Shown: one piece after another, positions 7,354 through 15,119 of the stretch
How positions within the stretch are numbered: the stretch's first letter is position 1
How the letters are laid out: every line of letters starts with the position of its first letter
From: Streptomyces sp. YIM 98790
Lineage (GTDB): Bacteria; Actinomycetota; Actinomycetes; Streptomycetales; Streptomycetaceae
NCBI RefSeq assembly: GCF_011421595.1
Contig: NZ_WTLH01000004.1
Span: 1,979-65,978, forward strand
Length of the DNA stretch: 64,000 nt
Direction of reading: 5' to 3'
Notes under the pieces: generated by a model
The model's input: the letters and a program-made list of their open reading frames with translations, nothing else
Told to the model about the DNA's origin: nothing
Databases searched by the model: none
Position numbers and translations under genes: made by a program

Positions 7354-8568
7354 TCAGACCCGGTCGTACGCCCAGATCGTCGTCTTGGTGCCCAGTAGCC
7401 GGATGGGATAGCGGTCGCGCAGGTGCAGGGTGGCGGGGACGGCCGAGCGCGGGATGCTCGGAGCCAGCAGGATGACCCGTCCGCCGCGCTGCGTCACGCG
7501 GGACAGTTCGGTGAGGACGGTGTGGAGCCAGTCCTGCATGTTGCCCTGGACCTCGTACTGCTGGCCGAAGGGCAGGTTGGAGACGCAGGCCCCGACCGAG
7601 CCGTCGGCCAGGTCGAGGTCCCGGGCATCGGCGCGGCGGACCGGCGCCTCGGGGATGTTCTGCCGGGCGATCTCCACGGCCTCGGGGTCGATGTCCGAGC
7701 CTTCCGGTGTCCAGTCCGCGCCGGCCGCCTCCCGCAGGATGGTGCCGGAGCCGCAGCAGGGGTCGAGCAGTGTGCCGGAGGGCTCCCCGGCCAGGGTGAC
7801 CATGGCGGCGGCCACGGTCGGCCGCAGGGCGCCGGACCGCTCCACCTCGCGCCCCTCGTGCTGGCGCATGCTGACGTCGGACAGCCGCAGCCCCGCCACC
7901 AGGCGGCCCTGCCGGTACTCGCTGATCCACACCTCGACCTGCGCCGGGTCGGCGAACTTCCACTTCGGCTTGTCGCTGCTGACCGCGTTGTGGACGTGGC
8001 GGCGCAGGTCGGTGCGCTTGAAGGAGCGCTCCTGCAGGACGCGGGCGATCACCCGGAACGTCATCGAGCCGGCCAGCGGCCGGACCTCGTCCGCCCACAC
8101 CGACAGGGCACGCTGCACCCGCTCCGGCCGCCAGATCCGCCCGGCGATCCAGTGCGGCCGGTCGCCGCTGGAGCGCATCGTGCGCCCCACCTCGACGAAG
8201 ATGTCCTCCACCGTGTGCACCGACCAGACCCGGTCCCGGGCGCCGCGTTCCACGTCGAAGAGGATGAAGTCCGAGCGGCCGTCGAAGCCGGAGTCGGTGA
8301 CCTGGACCCCCTGGAGCGCGTTCAGCTCCCGGATGACGAGCGGGGCCAGGCCGGGGATGGCGGTGGCGAACATGCGGGTGATTCCGGGCCGGACGCGGTC
8401 CTCGGCCTCGGGCTTCTGCTGCCGCGAGCGGGGCGGCTGCGGCGGGCCGCCCTTGCCGCGCTCCTGGCGCACGGACGTACCCCCACCCTGCCTGCGGGGC
8501 TGGCCACCGGACGTCGGCCGGGCGCGGCGGGCGGGAGACTTGCCGGGGTGAGGCGGAGGAGTACGCAC
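7354..8568 (-). CDS. THUMP-domain RNA guanine-N2 methyltransferase (Trm14/RlmL-like)
   Basis: This 404-residue protein is predicted to methylate a guanine in tRNA or rRNA using SAM. After a basic, disordered N-terminal 60 residues comes a THUMP RNA-binding region (FATAIPGLAPLVIRELNAL, about 67-85). The Rossmann methylase then has motif I DPCCGSG at 269-275 and the catalytic NLPFG at 331-335, the NPPF/Y-type motif of N-methylases. The annotated GTG start is the longest option. The THUMP domain would also be complete from the ATG just before FATAIPG. It may be a housekeeping-type modifier carried as cargo, or could confer ribosome-level self-resistance for the nearby cassette. The latter is inference. 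Confidence 0.72.
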   Translation of the reverse strand: MRTPPPHPGKSPARRARPTSGGQPRRQGGGTSVRQERGKGGPPQPPRSRQQKPEAEDRVRPGITRMFATAIPGLAPLVIRELNALQGVQVTDSGFDGRSDFILFDVERGARDRVWSVHTVEDIFVEVGRTMRSSGDRPHWIAGRIWRPERVQRALSVWADEVRPLAGSMTFRVIARVLQERSFKRTDLRRHVHNAVSSDKPKWKFADPAQVEVWISEYRQGRLVAGLRLSDVSMRQHEGREVERSGALRPTVAAAMVTLAGEPSGTLLDPCCGSGTILREAAGADWTPEGSDIDPEAVEIARQNIPEAPVRRADARDLDLADGSVGACVSNLPFGQQYEVQGNMQDWLHTVLTELSRVTQRGGRVILLAPSIPRSAVPATLHLRDRYPIRLLGTKTTIWAYDRV

Positions 8569-8656
8569 TCAGCCAGGGTAGAGGTATCCGCGCGGTGCCT
8601 CGCCCGCGTGCCCTCCGACCAGCGGATTCGGCAGCCGGCGCGGGAAGGAGCACGGG

Positions 8657-9430
8657 GTGGGCGGGTTCTGGGAGGAAGGCGGCGGGCCGGTACTGGCGGT
8701 TTCCCCGCATCTGGACGATGCCGCGCTGTCGGCGGGGGCGACGCTTGCCCGGCTTGCGGCCGACCGGCCTGTGACGGTTCTCACCCTCTTCGCCGGCGAC
8801 CCCGGGCCCGAGCTGTCCGCCGTGGCCGGGCGCCACCACGCACGCTGCGGGCTGGACGGTGACGCGGTCTCGGCCCGGCGGGCCGAGGACGCCGGGGCGA
8901 TGGCGGTGCTCGGCGCGCAACCCGTCCATGGTGACGTGCCCGACGCGGTGTACCGGCGCCGGCCCGGTGGAGGGTGGGTGTGCGAGGAGGACGGCGACAT
9001 GTTCTCCGTGCCGCCGGACGATCCCGGTCTGGACCGGCGGCTGGCGGAGCTGGTGCTCGGCGCGGCCGAGGCGACGGGCGCCACGCTGGTGCTGGGCCCG
9101 GTGGGCACCGGCGGCCATGTGGATCATGTCCTGACGCGCAGGGCGGTTCTGCGGGCGGCTGCGGCCCGCGGGCTGCCGGTGCTGTGCTGGCAGGACGAGC
9201 CCTACGCCTCCTGGTCCAAGCCGGACATGGACGGCCCGGCGCTGCGGGTGCCGTTCACCCCGGAGACCCTGGCGGCCAAGCTCGGCGCTGTGGCCTGCTA
9301 CCGCTCCCAGCTCGGCATGCTGTGGCCGGGCGGCCAGGACTGGCGGGCCGCCGTGTCGCGGGCGGGCGCCGGAGGACCGCCGGGTGAAGTCTTCTGCCGT
9401 CCTCACGCCGCCAGCTCCTCGACCAGGTGA
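8657..9430 (+). CDS. PIG-L/LmbE-family zinc-dependent N-acetylglucosaminyl deacetylase
   Basis: This 257-residue deacetylase is predicted to remove an acetyl group from an N-acetylhexosamine unit. The metal site is visible: SPHLDD at 16-21 (H18, D20/D21) and GGHVDH at 152-157 (H154, H157), with the RRAEDAGA helix at 74-81 between them. The GTG start at 8657 is supported by GGAAGGAG ending 6 bases upstream. It faces the glycosyltransferase operon and overlaps the end of its last gene by 28 bases. PIG-L enzymes commonly work after a GlcNAc-transferase, so a role in tailoring the product of that operon is plausible, but its transcript is separate. Confidence 0.85.
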   Translation: MGGFWEEGGGPVLAVSPHLDDAALSAGATLARLAADRPVTVLTLFAGDPGPELSAVAGRHHARCGLDGDAVSARRAEDAGAMAVLGAQPVHGDVPDAVYRRRPGGGWVCEEDGDMFSVPPDDPGLDRRLAELVLGAAEATGATLVLGPVGTGGHVDHVLTRRAVLRAAAARGLPVLCWQDEPYASWSKPDMDGPALRVPFTPETLAAKLGAVACYRSQLGMLWPGGQDWRAAVSRAGAGGPPGEVFCRPHAASSSTR

Positions 9431-10521
9431 CGGAATGCCGCGGTCATGCGCGGCAGGCCGTAGTGGCTCCCGATGTACGGGCGCCCCCGGTGGCGGCACT
9501 GCTCGGGGCCGTGGCGCATCGCTTCGCGCGCCGTGGGGACGAGCTCCGCCGGGTCGGCGCCCGGCGGGACCAGGTACAGCCCATGGCCGGGCGGAAGCAT
9601 GTCGGCGAGGAAGCCGGACGGAGTGGCTGCCACGGGTGTGCCGCAGGCGACGGACTCGGCGGCGACCAGGCCGAAGCCCTCGGCGGCATCACCCAGGCAG
9701 AGGGTCAGGTCGGCCCGGTGGTAGACCGCCGGCATCCGCTGGTGCGGCTGCCAGGGCATGATCCGCAGGCGGACGGCGTGGGCTTCGGCTTCGCGGCGGA
9801 GCTGCGCGGTGAAGCCGGCCGCGCCGAATCCGTCCGGCTGGGCGAAGCACATCAGGGTTGCCGGCGTACCGCCGGCCTCCATCGCTCGTGCCAGGCCGAG
9901 AGCCCGGCGGAAGCCCTTGTCCCAGCCGGGGCGGCCGGCCACCAGCAGCCGCACCTCCCCGGGGTCACGGGCCTGGCCGGCGGGCCGTGGGGTGAAATGC
10001 GTCAGGTCGATCCCGTTGGCCACGACCGAGACGTTCGCGGCCTGCGGCGCGTGCTCGCGGACCTGGCGGGCCACGAACGGGGAGGGGACCACCAGCCGGT
10101 CCCACGCCCGGTGACGGAGCACGTCGAGGGTGTGCGGGTAGCCGACTCCGCCCAGGCACGCGATGCGGGGCGCGTCGGCGGGGAGGTCCAAGGTGCGTTC
10201 CACGGTGACGATCACGTCCGCTTCCTGGAGGCTGCGGAGCGCCGGACCGGTGAGGCGCGGGCTGATGTGGCCGCGCTCGCGCACGTGCGCGTCCAGCGGG
10301 AATGCGGCGATCACGCGGGCGGGGAAGCCGGGCTCCGCCCCGGAACCGGCGGGCCGCGCGTCGGCCGGGAATCCGTGCAGGACGGTCACGTCGGCCGACG
10401 AGGCGAGGGCGCGTACCAGGTGCACGGCGACCACCTCGGCACCGCCGAGCATGCGGGCCGGGTCGAAGGGCGGCACCTGGAGGACGCAGATCTTCAGGTC
10501 TTCCGGTCGTCGTCGGTTCAC
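9403..10521 (-). CDS. Glycosyltransferase family 4
   Basis: This 372-residue GT-B retaining glycosyltransferase is the last gene of the coupled operon. The acceptor domain starts KICVLQVPPFDPARMLGGAEVVAVHL, with the donor-side R197 and K202 in AGRPGWDKGF. The hallmark E-x7-E motif is E281 and E289 in EGFGLVAAESVACGTPV. The GTG start at 10521 was chosen because it makes a GTGA overlap with the upstream GT2 gene, repeating the pattern of the operon. The donor sugar cannot be told; many GT4 enzymes use GDP-mannose or UDP-GlcNAc, and the latter would fit the PIG-L deacetylase opposite. Confidence 0.82.
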   Translation of the reverse strand: MNRRRPEDLKICVLQVPPFDPARMLGGAEVVAVHLVRALASSADVTVLHGFPADARPAGSGAEPGFPARVIAAFPLDAHVRERGHISPRLTGPALRSLQEADVIVTVERTLDLPADAPRIACLGGVGYPHTLDVLRHRAWDRLVVPSPFVARQVREHAPQAANVSVVANGIDLTHFTPRPAGQARDPGEVRLLVAGRPGWDKGFRRALGLARAMEAGGTPATLMCFAQPDGFGAAGFTAQLRREAEAHAVRLRIMPWQPHQRMPAVYHRADLTLCLGDAAEGFGLVAAESVACGTPVAATPSGFLADMLPPGHGLYLVPPGADPAELVPTAREAMRHGPEQCRHRGRPYIGSHYGLPRMTAAFRHLVEELAA

Positions 10522-11303
10522 CGGGCCGGCTCCGGCTCGTCGGAGAAGTTCGCGGCCAGCTCGGGGCGGTACCGCAGGTCGAACAGGTCTGCGTAGTAGC
10601 CCTCGCGGTAGCGGTTGGTGCACAGGTCGCCCTGGGGGAACTCCTGCTTGGAGAAGCTGCCTGCCGTGTCGCGGTAGCCGTAGAGGGCTTCGGGCAGCTT
10701 GTGGAACCGGCCGGCCAGGAGCTGGTGCAGCATGAAGTCGATGTCCTCGCCATTGGTGGTCTCGTCGAACGGGTGCGCTTCCCAGAGCTCCCGGCGGATG
10801 GCGAGGAGCTGGTTGAAGAAGGTGGGGTGGCCGACGCTGTCGGGGTCGGTGCGGTAGATCCAGCGGGGCGGCCGGTAGGTGAGGGACTGCGGCCACGGCT
10901 CCGGCCGGCCGTCCGCGGTGATCCGGGTCATGCCCGTGGAGACGATGTCCGCCTCCGCGTGCCGCACGGTGTGGACCAGCCTGGCGAGGGCGTCGGGGTG
11001 CAGGAGGTCGTCTCCGTCGAGGTAGGCGATCCACGGGGTGCGGGCGGCGGCGAAGCCGGCATTGCGCACCCGTCCGGCGGTTCCGCCTTCCACTTCGAGG
11101 ACGCGTGCTTCCCGGCACCGGACGTGGGGCAGCAGGCCGTCGTACAGGGCGGTGACGCCGGGGGAGCCGGTGGTGTCGGTGCAGCACACCAGGTCGAAGC
11201 CGGTGCTGGTCTGCGCCGCTACCGAGGTCATCGCCTCGGTGAGGTAGCGGGTGTGGTGCGCGGTGACCACCACGGTCAGCAGCGGGGCGGGCGAGGCCGT
11301 CAC
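10518..11303 (-). CDS. Glycosyltransferase family 2 (GT-A fold)
   Basis: This 261-residue inverting-type glycosyltransferase begins LLTVVVTAHHTRYL and has the nucleotide-sugar metal motif DGDD at 96-99 (AYLDGDDLLHPDAL). A second acidic pair, E185-D186 in TTNGEDIDF, gives the catalytic base region of GT2 enzymes. No membrane segment is seen, so it is cytoplasmic. The GTG start gives a GTGA overlap with the gene upstream and its stop overlaps the GT4 start, so the three glycosyltransferases are translationally coupled. Confidence 0.82.
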   Translation of the reverse strand: MTASPAPLLTVVVTAHHTRYLTEAMTSVAAQTSTGFDLVCCTDTTGSPGVTALYDGLLPHVRCREARVLEVEGGTAGRVRNAGFAAARTPWIAYLDGDDLLHPDALARLVHTVRHAEADIVSTGMTRITADGRPEPWPQSLTYRPPRWIYRTDPDSVGHPTFFNQLLAIRRELWEAHPFDETTNGEDIDFMLHQLLAGRFHKLPEALYGYRDTAGSFSKQEFPQGDLCTNRYREGYYADLFDLRYRPELAANFSDEPEPAR

Positions 11304-12436
11304 AGCAGCCGGTCCAGGTGGGCGGCGAACAGGGCGCCTGCGTCCGGAAGTGATTCGGGCAGCGGGAGGCGGAGAGCCGGTCCGTCCTCGGGGCGGTCCA
11401 GATAGCCGAGGAGGGCCTTGCGGATGGTCTCGCCGGCGGGGTCGGTGATCCGGACGGTGTCGGCGATCCGGGCGGCGACGTGGGCGACTCCCGCGGATTC
11501 CGGCAGGCCGGCGATGTGCTCGGCGGCTTCCGCCTGCCAGGGCCAGGCGGCCACGTGCGGGTATCCGGTGCCCAGCAGGTTTCGGATCTGCAGCACCATG
11601 CTCATGCTGAAGCCCGGCTGCCACAGGGGCGTGAGCCGGCTGTGGGCACACTCGTAGAGGGACGTCAGCCCGGGGCTGGCGATCAGGTGCTGCACGGTGC
11701 GGGCGGTGCGGGCGTAGGCGGCACGGTCCATGGCGGGGCGGACGCGGACCGCCGGATGGGTCCGCCACGGATCGGGAACGAGCCCGGCCAGGTCGGCCCG
11801 GCCGCCGGCGATGACGATCCGGGCCGCCGCGTCGCGTTCGGTCAGTACCGGCAGGGCGGCGCCGAGGAACCAGCGGACGTAGGCAGCCACGAGGTTCTCC
11901 CCGCCGGGCAGGTGCATGCCGCCGAATCCGATCAGCACCGAGCCGTCGCGGGCCGACGGGCCGGTCGGACCCCACAGGCTCGGGTCGACGATCGGGCGCA
12001 CGTATTCCCGCCGGTCCCCGGGGGTCGGCCGGTGGTCGCCGAAGTACGCCTGCGCCAGGTGGAACTCGGCTCCCTCCAGTCCGTCCGGCAGGCCGCGCCA
12101 CATCCAGTCGAGCGTGTCGACGATGCCGACCCGGTAGCCGTGGCGGATGGCCCAGACCGCGAACTCCGGGTTGGTGCCGGATATCACGAGGGAGCCAGGC
12201 GGGGCGATGTCCAGGAAGGCCGGCCAGTGCGCCGGGGCGAAGGTGTCCAGTTCGTGGCGGGCGGCGCCCGGGAGTTCGGAATGCACGAACCGCGCGGCTC
12301 CGCCCCTGGAGACCACGTGCCACGCCACGTCGCGGGGAACCGCCCGCGCCAGGGTCAGCATGGTGGCGGCCGGACCGTACCCGAAGCCGGGGAACTCCAG
12401 GTAGACCGGCTGCCGCTCAGACGGTGTAGATGTCAA
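11300..12436 (-). CDS. GT-B-fold glycosyltransferase-like protein
   Basis: This 378-residue protein looks like a GT-B transferase: VYLEFPGFGYGPAATMLTLARAV at the start, SVLIGFGGMHLPGG in the domain linker, and a donor-site-like LIASPGLTSLYECAHSRLTPLWQPG near 290. The general look recalls cytosylglucuronate synthases and other small natural-product glycosyltransferases. That is only an impression, and no cytosine-forming hydrolase is nearby. A TTG at 12436 is the only start upstream of the conserved first strand. It overlaps the preceding methyltransferase gene by 20 bases, so reading is probably coupled. Third gene of the six-enzyme operon. Confidence 0.6.
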   Translation of the reverse strand: MTSTPSERQPVYLEFPGFGYGPAATMLTLARAVPRDVAWHVVSRGGAARFVHSELPGAARHELDTFAPAHWPAFLDIAPPGSLVISGTNPEFAVWAIRHGYRVGIVDTLDWMWRGLPDGLEGAEFHLAQAYFGDHRPTPGDRREYVRPIVDPSLWGPTGPSARDGSVLIGFGGMHLPGGENLVAAYVRWFLGAALPVLTERDAAARIVIAGGRADLAGLVPDPWRTHPAVRVRPAMDRAAYARTARTVQHLIASPGLTSLYECAHSRLTPLWQPGFSMSMVLQIRNLLGTGYPHVAAWPWQAEAAEHIAGLPESAGVAHVAARIADTVRITDPAGETIRKALLGYLDRPEDGPALRLPLPESLPDAGALFAAHLDRLL

Positions 12437-12980
12437 AGCACTGTCCTGTGTGGTCGAAGGTGAAGCCGGCGTCGGTGAGCTGTGCCCGCCACCACTCCCG
12501 CGGCCGGGTGATGCGGCGCAGGGGATCGGGTACCTCCTGCTCCTCGCCCTCGTAGTAGCTGGAGAACAGCAGGAACCGGCGTGCCGCCCGCCGCAGGCGG
12601 GCCAGGACGCCGGGCAGTTCGTCCTCCTCCAGGTAGAGCAGGACACCCAGGGCGAAGACCGCTTCGGCCCGGCGCGGTATGCCGCGGCGGATGTCGGCCC
12701 GGTGGCAGGGCAGCCCGGTGGCGAAGGAGAGGGCGTAGTCGCTCACGTCGTAGCCGACGGCGTCGATACCGGCGGCCAGCAGTTCCGCGACGAGGAAACC
12801 CTTGGCGCAGCCCAGGTCGACAGCGGATCTCACCTTGCGGTGCTCGCAGAACTCGCGGGCCGCCTGCCAGGGCAGGTAGCCGCCGTCGCCGTTGTCCTCC
12901 CGGTGGTAGCCGCGATAGCCCAAGCCGTGCGGGTCGTCGAAGTATTCGTAGCCGAATCCGGCGCTGTCCTCAGCCCGCAC
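12417..12980 (-). CDS. Class I SAM-dependent methyltransferase (small)
   Basis: This 187-residue methylase has the SAM-binding motif I VDLGCAKG at 54-61, an acidic residue after strand 2 (VGYDVSD) and a short C-terminal region. It lacks a long acceptor domain, as usual for small-molecule O- or N-methyltransferases. The sequence before motif I (YEYFDDPHGLGYRGYHRED) is typical of sugar or nucleotide-linked acceptor methylases. GTG start at 12980, overlapping the end of the upstream methyltransferase by 11 bases. Substrate unknown; with three glycosyltransferases downstream a sugar methyl ether is a reasonable guess. Confidence 0.75.
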   Translation of the reverse strand: MRAEDSAGFGYEYFDDPHGLGYRGYHREDNGDGGYLPWQAAREFCEHRKVRSAVDLGCAKGFLVAELLAAGIDAVGYDVSDYALSFATGLPCHRADIRRGIPRRAEAVFALGVLLYLEEDELPGVLARLRRAARRFLLFSSYYEGEEQEVPDPLRRITRPREWWRAQLTDAGFTFDHTGQCFDIYTV

Positions 12981-13701
12981 CGCTCACCGCCCTGCGGCGC
13001 CACATCGTGCCGACGGTGGCTCCGCTGATCCCGGCCTCCAGGAGCTCTCCGTGCCGGCCGAAGGCCGGGAGCAGTGTCCAGTGGTTCTCGGGGTAGTGCA
13101 TGTCCTTGCCGTCCCAGGGACGCGGGTCGTGCGGGAAGAAGTTGACCGCGACGTAGTCGGCCGCGCCGAACAGGCGGCCGGCGAAGGCGGCGGGGTCGGG
13201 GATGTGCTCGATGACATCCACGGCGTACACCAGGTCGAGACGCCGGCCGCCGAGGTGATCGAGCGGGAAGGTCACGTCTTTGGTGCCCATGTCCTGCTGC
13301 AGCCGCCAGGCCGCGTAATCCAGGCTCGGGCACGGCATGTCGTAGAGGGAGACCTGGTAGCCGGCGCGCATCAGCGCCTGGGCGTCCAGCCCGACGCCGC
13401 ATCCGACGTCGCCCAGCGTCCGCAGCCCGTGGGCGTCGGCGAAGCGGGTGACCATCCGGAAGAAGTCGTCCTTGTAGGGGCTGAAGTGGAAGTGGGTGAG
13501 CTCGTAGAGGTAGCCGTTGCTGGAACGGTAGAACTCCTCGGGCCCGTAGCGGGCGAACTCCTTCTCGACGAAGGTGCAGCATGCCTCGAAGTCGGTGAGG
13601 CCGCTGCGGAAGTCCTCGCCGAGGTAGGCGGCGAGCCGCTGCCACGCCGGGCCGATGTCTCCGTAGGCCCGAAGCGGCTGCCGTCCGGTGGCGGTTGTCA
13701 T
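12970..13701 (-). CDS. Class I SAM-dependent methyltransferase
   Basis: This 243-residue methylase has motif I LGDVGCGVGLDA at 97-108, the post-strand acidic SLYDMPCP, and the motif IV-like VYAVDVIEHIPDP. These mark the Methyltransf_11/23 type acting on small molecules. An N-terminal helical lid of about 85 residues (ending HFHFSPYKDDFF) may form the acceptor pocket. The ATG overlaps the radical SAM stop codon (ATGA), so it is coupled to that gene. The second methyltransferase follows with an 11-base overlap. The pair may act on two positions of the same product. Confidence 0.78.
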   Translation of the reverse strand: MTTATGRQPLRAYGDIGPAWQRLAAYLGEDFRSGLTDFEACCTFVEKEFARYGPEEFYRSSNGYLYELTHFHFSPYKDDFFRMVTRFADAHGLRTLGDVGCGVGLDAQALMRAGYQVSLYDMPCPSLDYAAWRLQQDMGTKDVTFPLDHLGGRRLDLVYAVDVIEHIPDPAAFAGRLFGAADYVAVNFFPHDPRPWDGKDMHYPENHWTLLPAFGRHGELLEAGISGATVGTMWRRRAVSGAG

Positions 13702-14387
13702 GACAGGTCTTCCTCTCCGCGCATCAGCGTGCAGCCCGTGCACAGGGCGGCGGGCCGGAAGCGGTAGCGGTCCGGGTCGGTGAGGTAGTCGTCCACAGTG
13801 CCTTGCACGCCACTGCCTTCCACATCGATGCAGCAGAGGTTGACCCGGCCGTCCCAGAGCACGACGGCGGCGTTCTGCCGCTCGAACAGGCATGGCCCCG
13901 GGCCTACGGACGGGTGTGAGGTGCCGGAGGCCGCGCGGCTGGTCACCTGGCCGGCCCAGGTGTGCAGGGTGTCGCGGGTGGGCCGGAAGGTGTCCCGCAG
14001 TTCGATCGGGAGGCCGCTGTCCGCGATCAGCCGGCGCACCCGCCGCGTCTCGCCCCTGGTGTGCTCCGAGACGTACAGGAAGCGCAGTCCGGCGTCCGCC
14101 AGCGCGGACAACCGGTCCTCGGTCAGCAGGACACCGTTGGTGAAGAAGCTGGCCGTCACACCCCGTTCCGTGCAGTGGCGCACGAAATCCGTCACCTCCG
14201 GGTGCAGCAGGGGCTCTCCGAAGTTGTGCAGGTACGCGGTCCGCTGTCCGCACCGGATCAGCAGGTCCACGGACCTCTCGAAGGTCTCCCGGTCCATGAG
14301 CCCCTGGGAACGTCGCTGTACGGGATGCGGGCAGTAGGAGCAGGTGAGGTTGCACCGGTTGGAGATCTCTATCTGGTAGATCTTCAC
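13698..14387 (-). CDS. Radical SAM protein with C-terminal SPASM/twitch-like domain
   Basis: This 229-residue enzyme is predicted to make a 5'-deoxyadenosyl radical. The [4Fe-4S] motif C12-x3-C16-x2-C19 (NRCNLTCSYCPHP) is near the N-terminus, followed by HNFGEPLLHP, the usual GGEPLL-type SAM-contact strand. The C-terminal part has CLFE, NLCCID and CTGC cysteines like a SPASM or twitch auxiliary-cluster domain. Such enzymes modify peptides (crosslinks, thioethers) or oxidise cyclitols and sugars. The start is GTG 14387, because it makes a GTGA overlap with an 18-codon ORF that has a strong ribosome site. At about 230 residues it is short, as for BtrN-type dehydrogenases. Confidence 0.82.
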   Translation of the reverse strand: MKIYQIEISNRCNLTCSYCPHPVQRRSQGLMDRETFERSVDLLIRCGQRTAYLHNFGEPLLHPEVTDFVRHCTERGVTASFFTNGVLLTEDRLSALADAGLRFLYVSEHTRGETRRVRRLIADSGLPIELRDTFRPTRDTLHTWAGQVTSRAASGTSHPSVGPGPCLFERQNAAVVLWDGRVNLCCIDVEGSGVQGTVDDYLTDPDRYRFRPAALCTGCTLMRGEEDLS

Positions 14388-14440
14388 CTCATACCCCGGT
14401 ACTGGCCCGCACGTGGGGGTGCTCCCGCTCGGCTGTGCAC
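14384..14440 (-). CDS. 18-codon ORF heading the radical SAM operon (possible precursor or leader peptide)
   Basis: GTG at 14440 is preceded by GAGGAGG with 7 bases of spacing, about the best ribosome site in this part of the window. An in-frame TGA lies just upstream, so no longer reading is possible. The peptide reads MHSRAGAPPRAGQYRGMR. Its TGA overlaps the GTG of the radical SAM gene by 4 bases, the same coupling used down the whole operon. It may be a very short RiPP precursor (it has a Tyr-Arg pair and no Cys), or simply a leader that loads ribosomes onto the radical SAM gene. No homologue is known to me. Confidence 0.5.
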   Translation of the reverse strand: MHSRAGAPPRAGQYRGMR

Positions 14441-14539
14441 CGCGTTTCCTCCTCAACTGCACCGGCTTCCGGCCCGGTCCGCACGGGGCACGAAGACCCG
14501 GGGGAAACCGGCGCCACCGTCGTCGGCCACCGGACCGTG

Positions 14540-15103
14540 TCAGTCTGTGGTTACTCGTGTCCACGGTGCAACGGGATTGGATCGGACAAGACCGGACGAA
14601 GATCGGCAATTGCCCGAGAGCCATCTCCACTGTCCGGCCGCGGCTCCCCAGCCGTAGCCGTCCGGCGCGTCCTCGGCCGCCGTGTGCATCTCGGCCCACA
14701 GGTGCCGTCCGCGCAGGATGAGGGCGGGACAGCGGCTGCTGCGGCGGGTCAGCAGCGGGAGCGCGAGAACGCGGCGGGCGGAGAGCACCAGGCGGGTGCC
14801 GGAGCCGGCCAGTTCCAGCTCGTACTCTCCGCCGGCGTCGAGTGTCCTGGTGAGTGTGCGTGGTGCCTGCCGGTCCTGTAACCAGGTGCGCAGACCGCTG
14901 TCGATGCTGCGCGGAAGCGCCTGGCTGACACCGGCCGCCGCGCGCCGCAGGTGCTTGTACGCGTCCCGCGCGTTCGGCAGCACGTCCCAGTCGAGCAGCT
15001 GGCCCTGCTCGGCGCCGTCGACAGCGACGTACGAGGTGCACCGGTAGAGCACTGACGGACGGGCCGCGGCCGGTGGCCGCGGCCGGGGTATGGAGCCGGT
15101 CAC
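14540..15103 (-). CDS. Hypothetical protein upstream of the radical SAM operon
   Basis: This 187-residue cytoplasmic protein has no recognised family. A conserved-looking core spans SVLYRCTSYVAVDGAEQGQLLDWDVLPNARDAY to LVLSARRVLALPLL. The last 25 residues look less constrained. The GTG start at 15103 is 16 bases beyond the stop of the ATPase gene, so the two are probably one transcript. The 100 bases between its stop and the 18-codon ORF contain no terminator-like hairpin that I could see. The ATPase, this gene and the biosynthetic genes may therefore be one long unit. Confidence 0.5.
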   Translation of the reverse strand: MTGSIPRPRPPAAARPSVLYRCTSYVAVDGAEQGQLLDWDVLPNARDAYKHLRRAAAGVSQALPRSIDSGLRTWLQDRQAPRTLTRTLDAGGEYELELAGSGTRLVLSARRVLALPLLTRRSSRCPALILRGRHLWAEMHTAAEDAPDGYGWGAAAGQWRWLSGNCRSSSGLVRSNPVAPWTRVTTD

Positions 15104-15119
15104 CCTGTGGTCCCCTCTC

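Noticed and set aside
9403-15103. Named aminoglycoside or cytosine-nucleoside cluster
   Set aside because: PIG-L, glycosyltransferase and radical SAM genes are suggestive, but no deoxy-scyllo-inosose synthase, aminotransferase or CMP hydrolase is present, so a product name would be invention.
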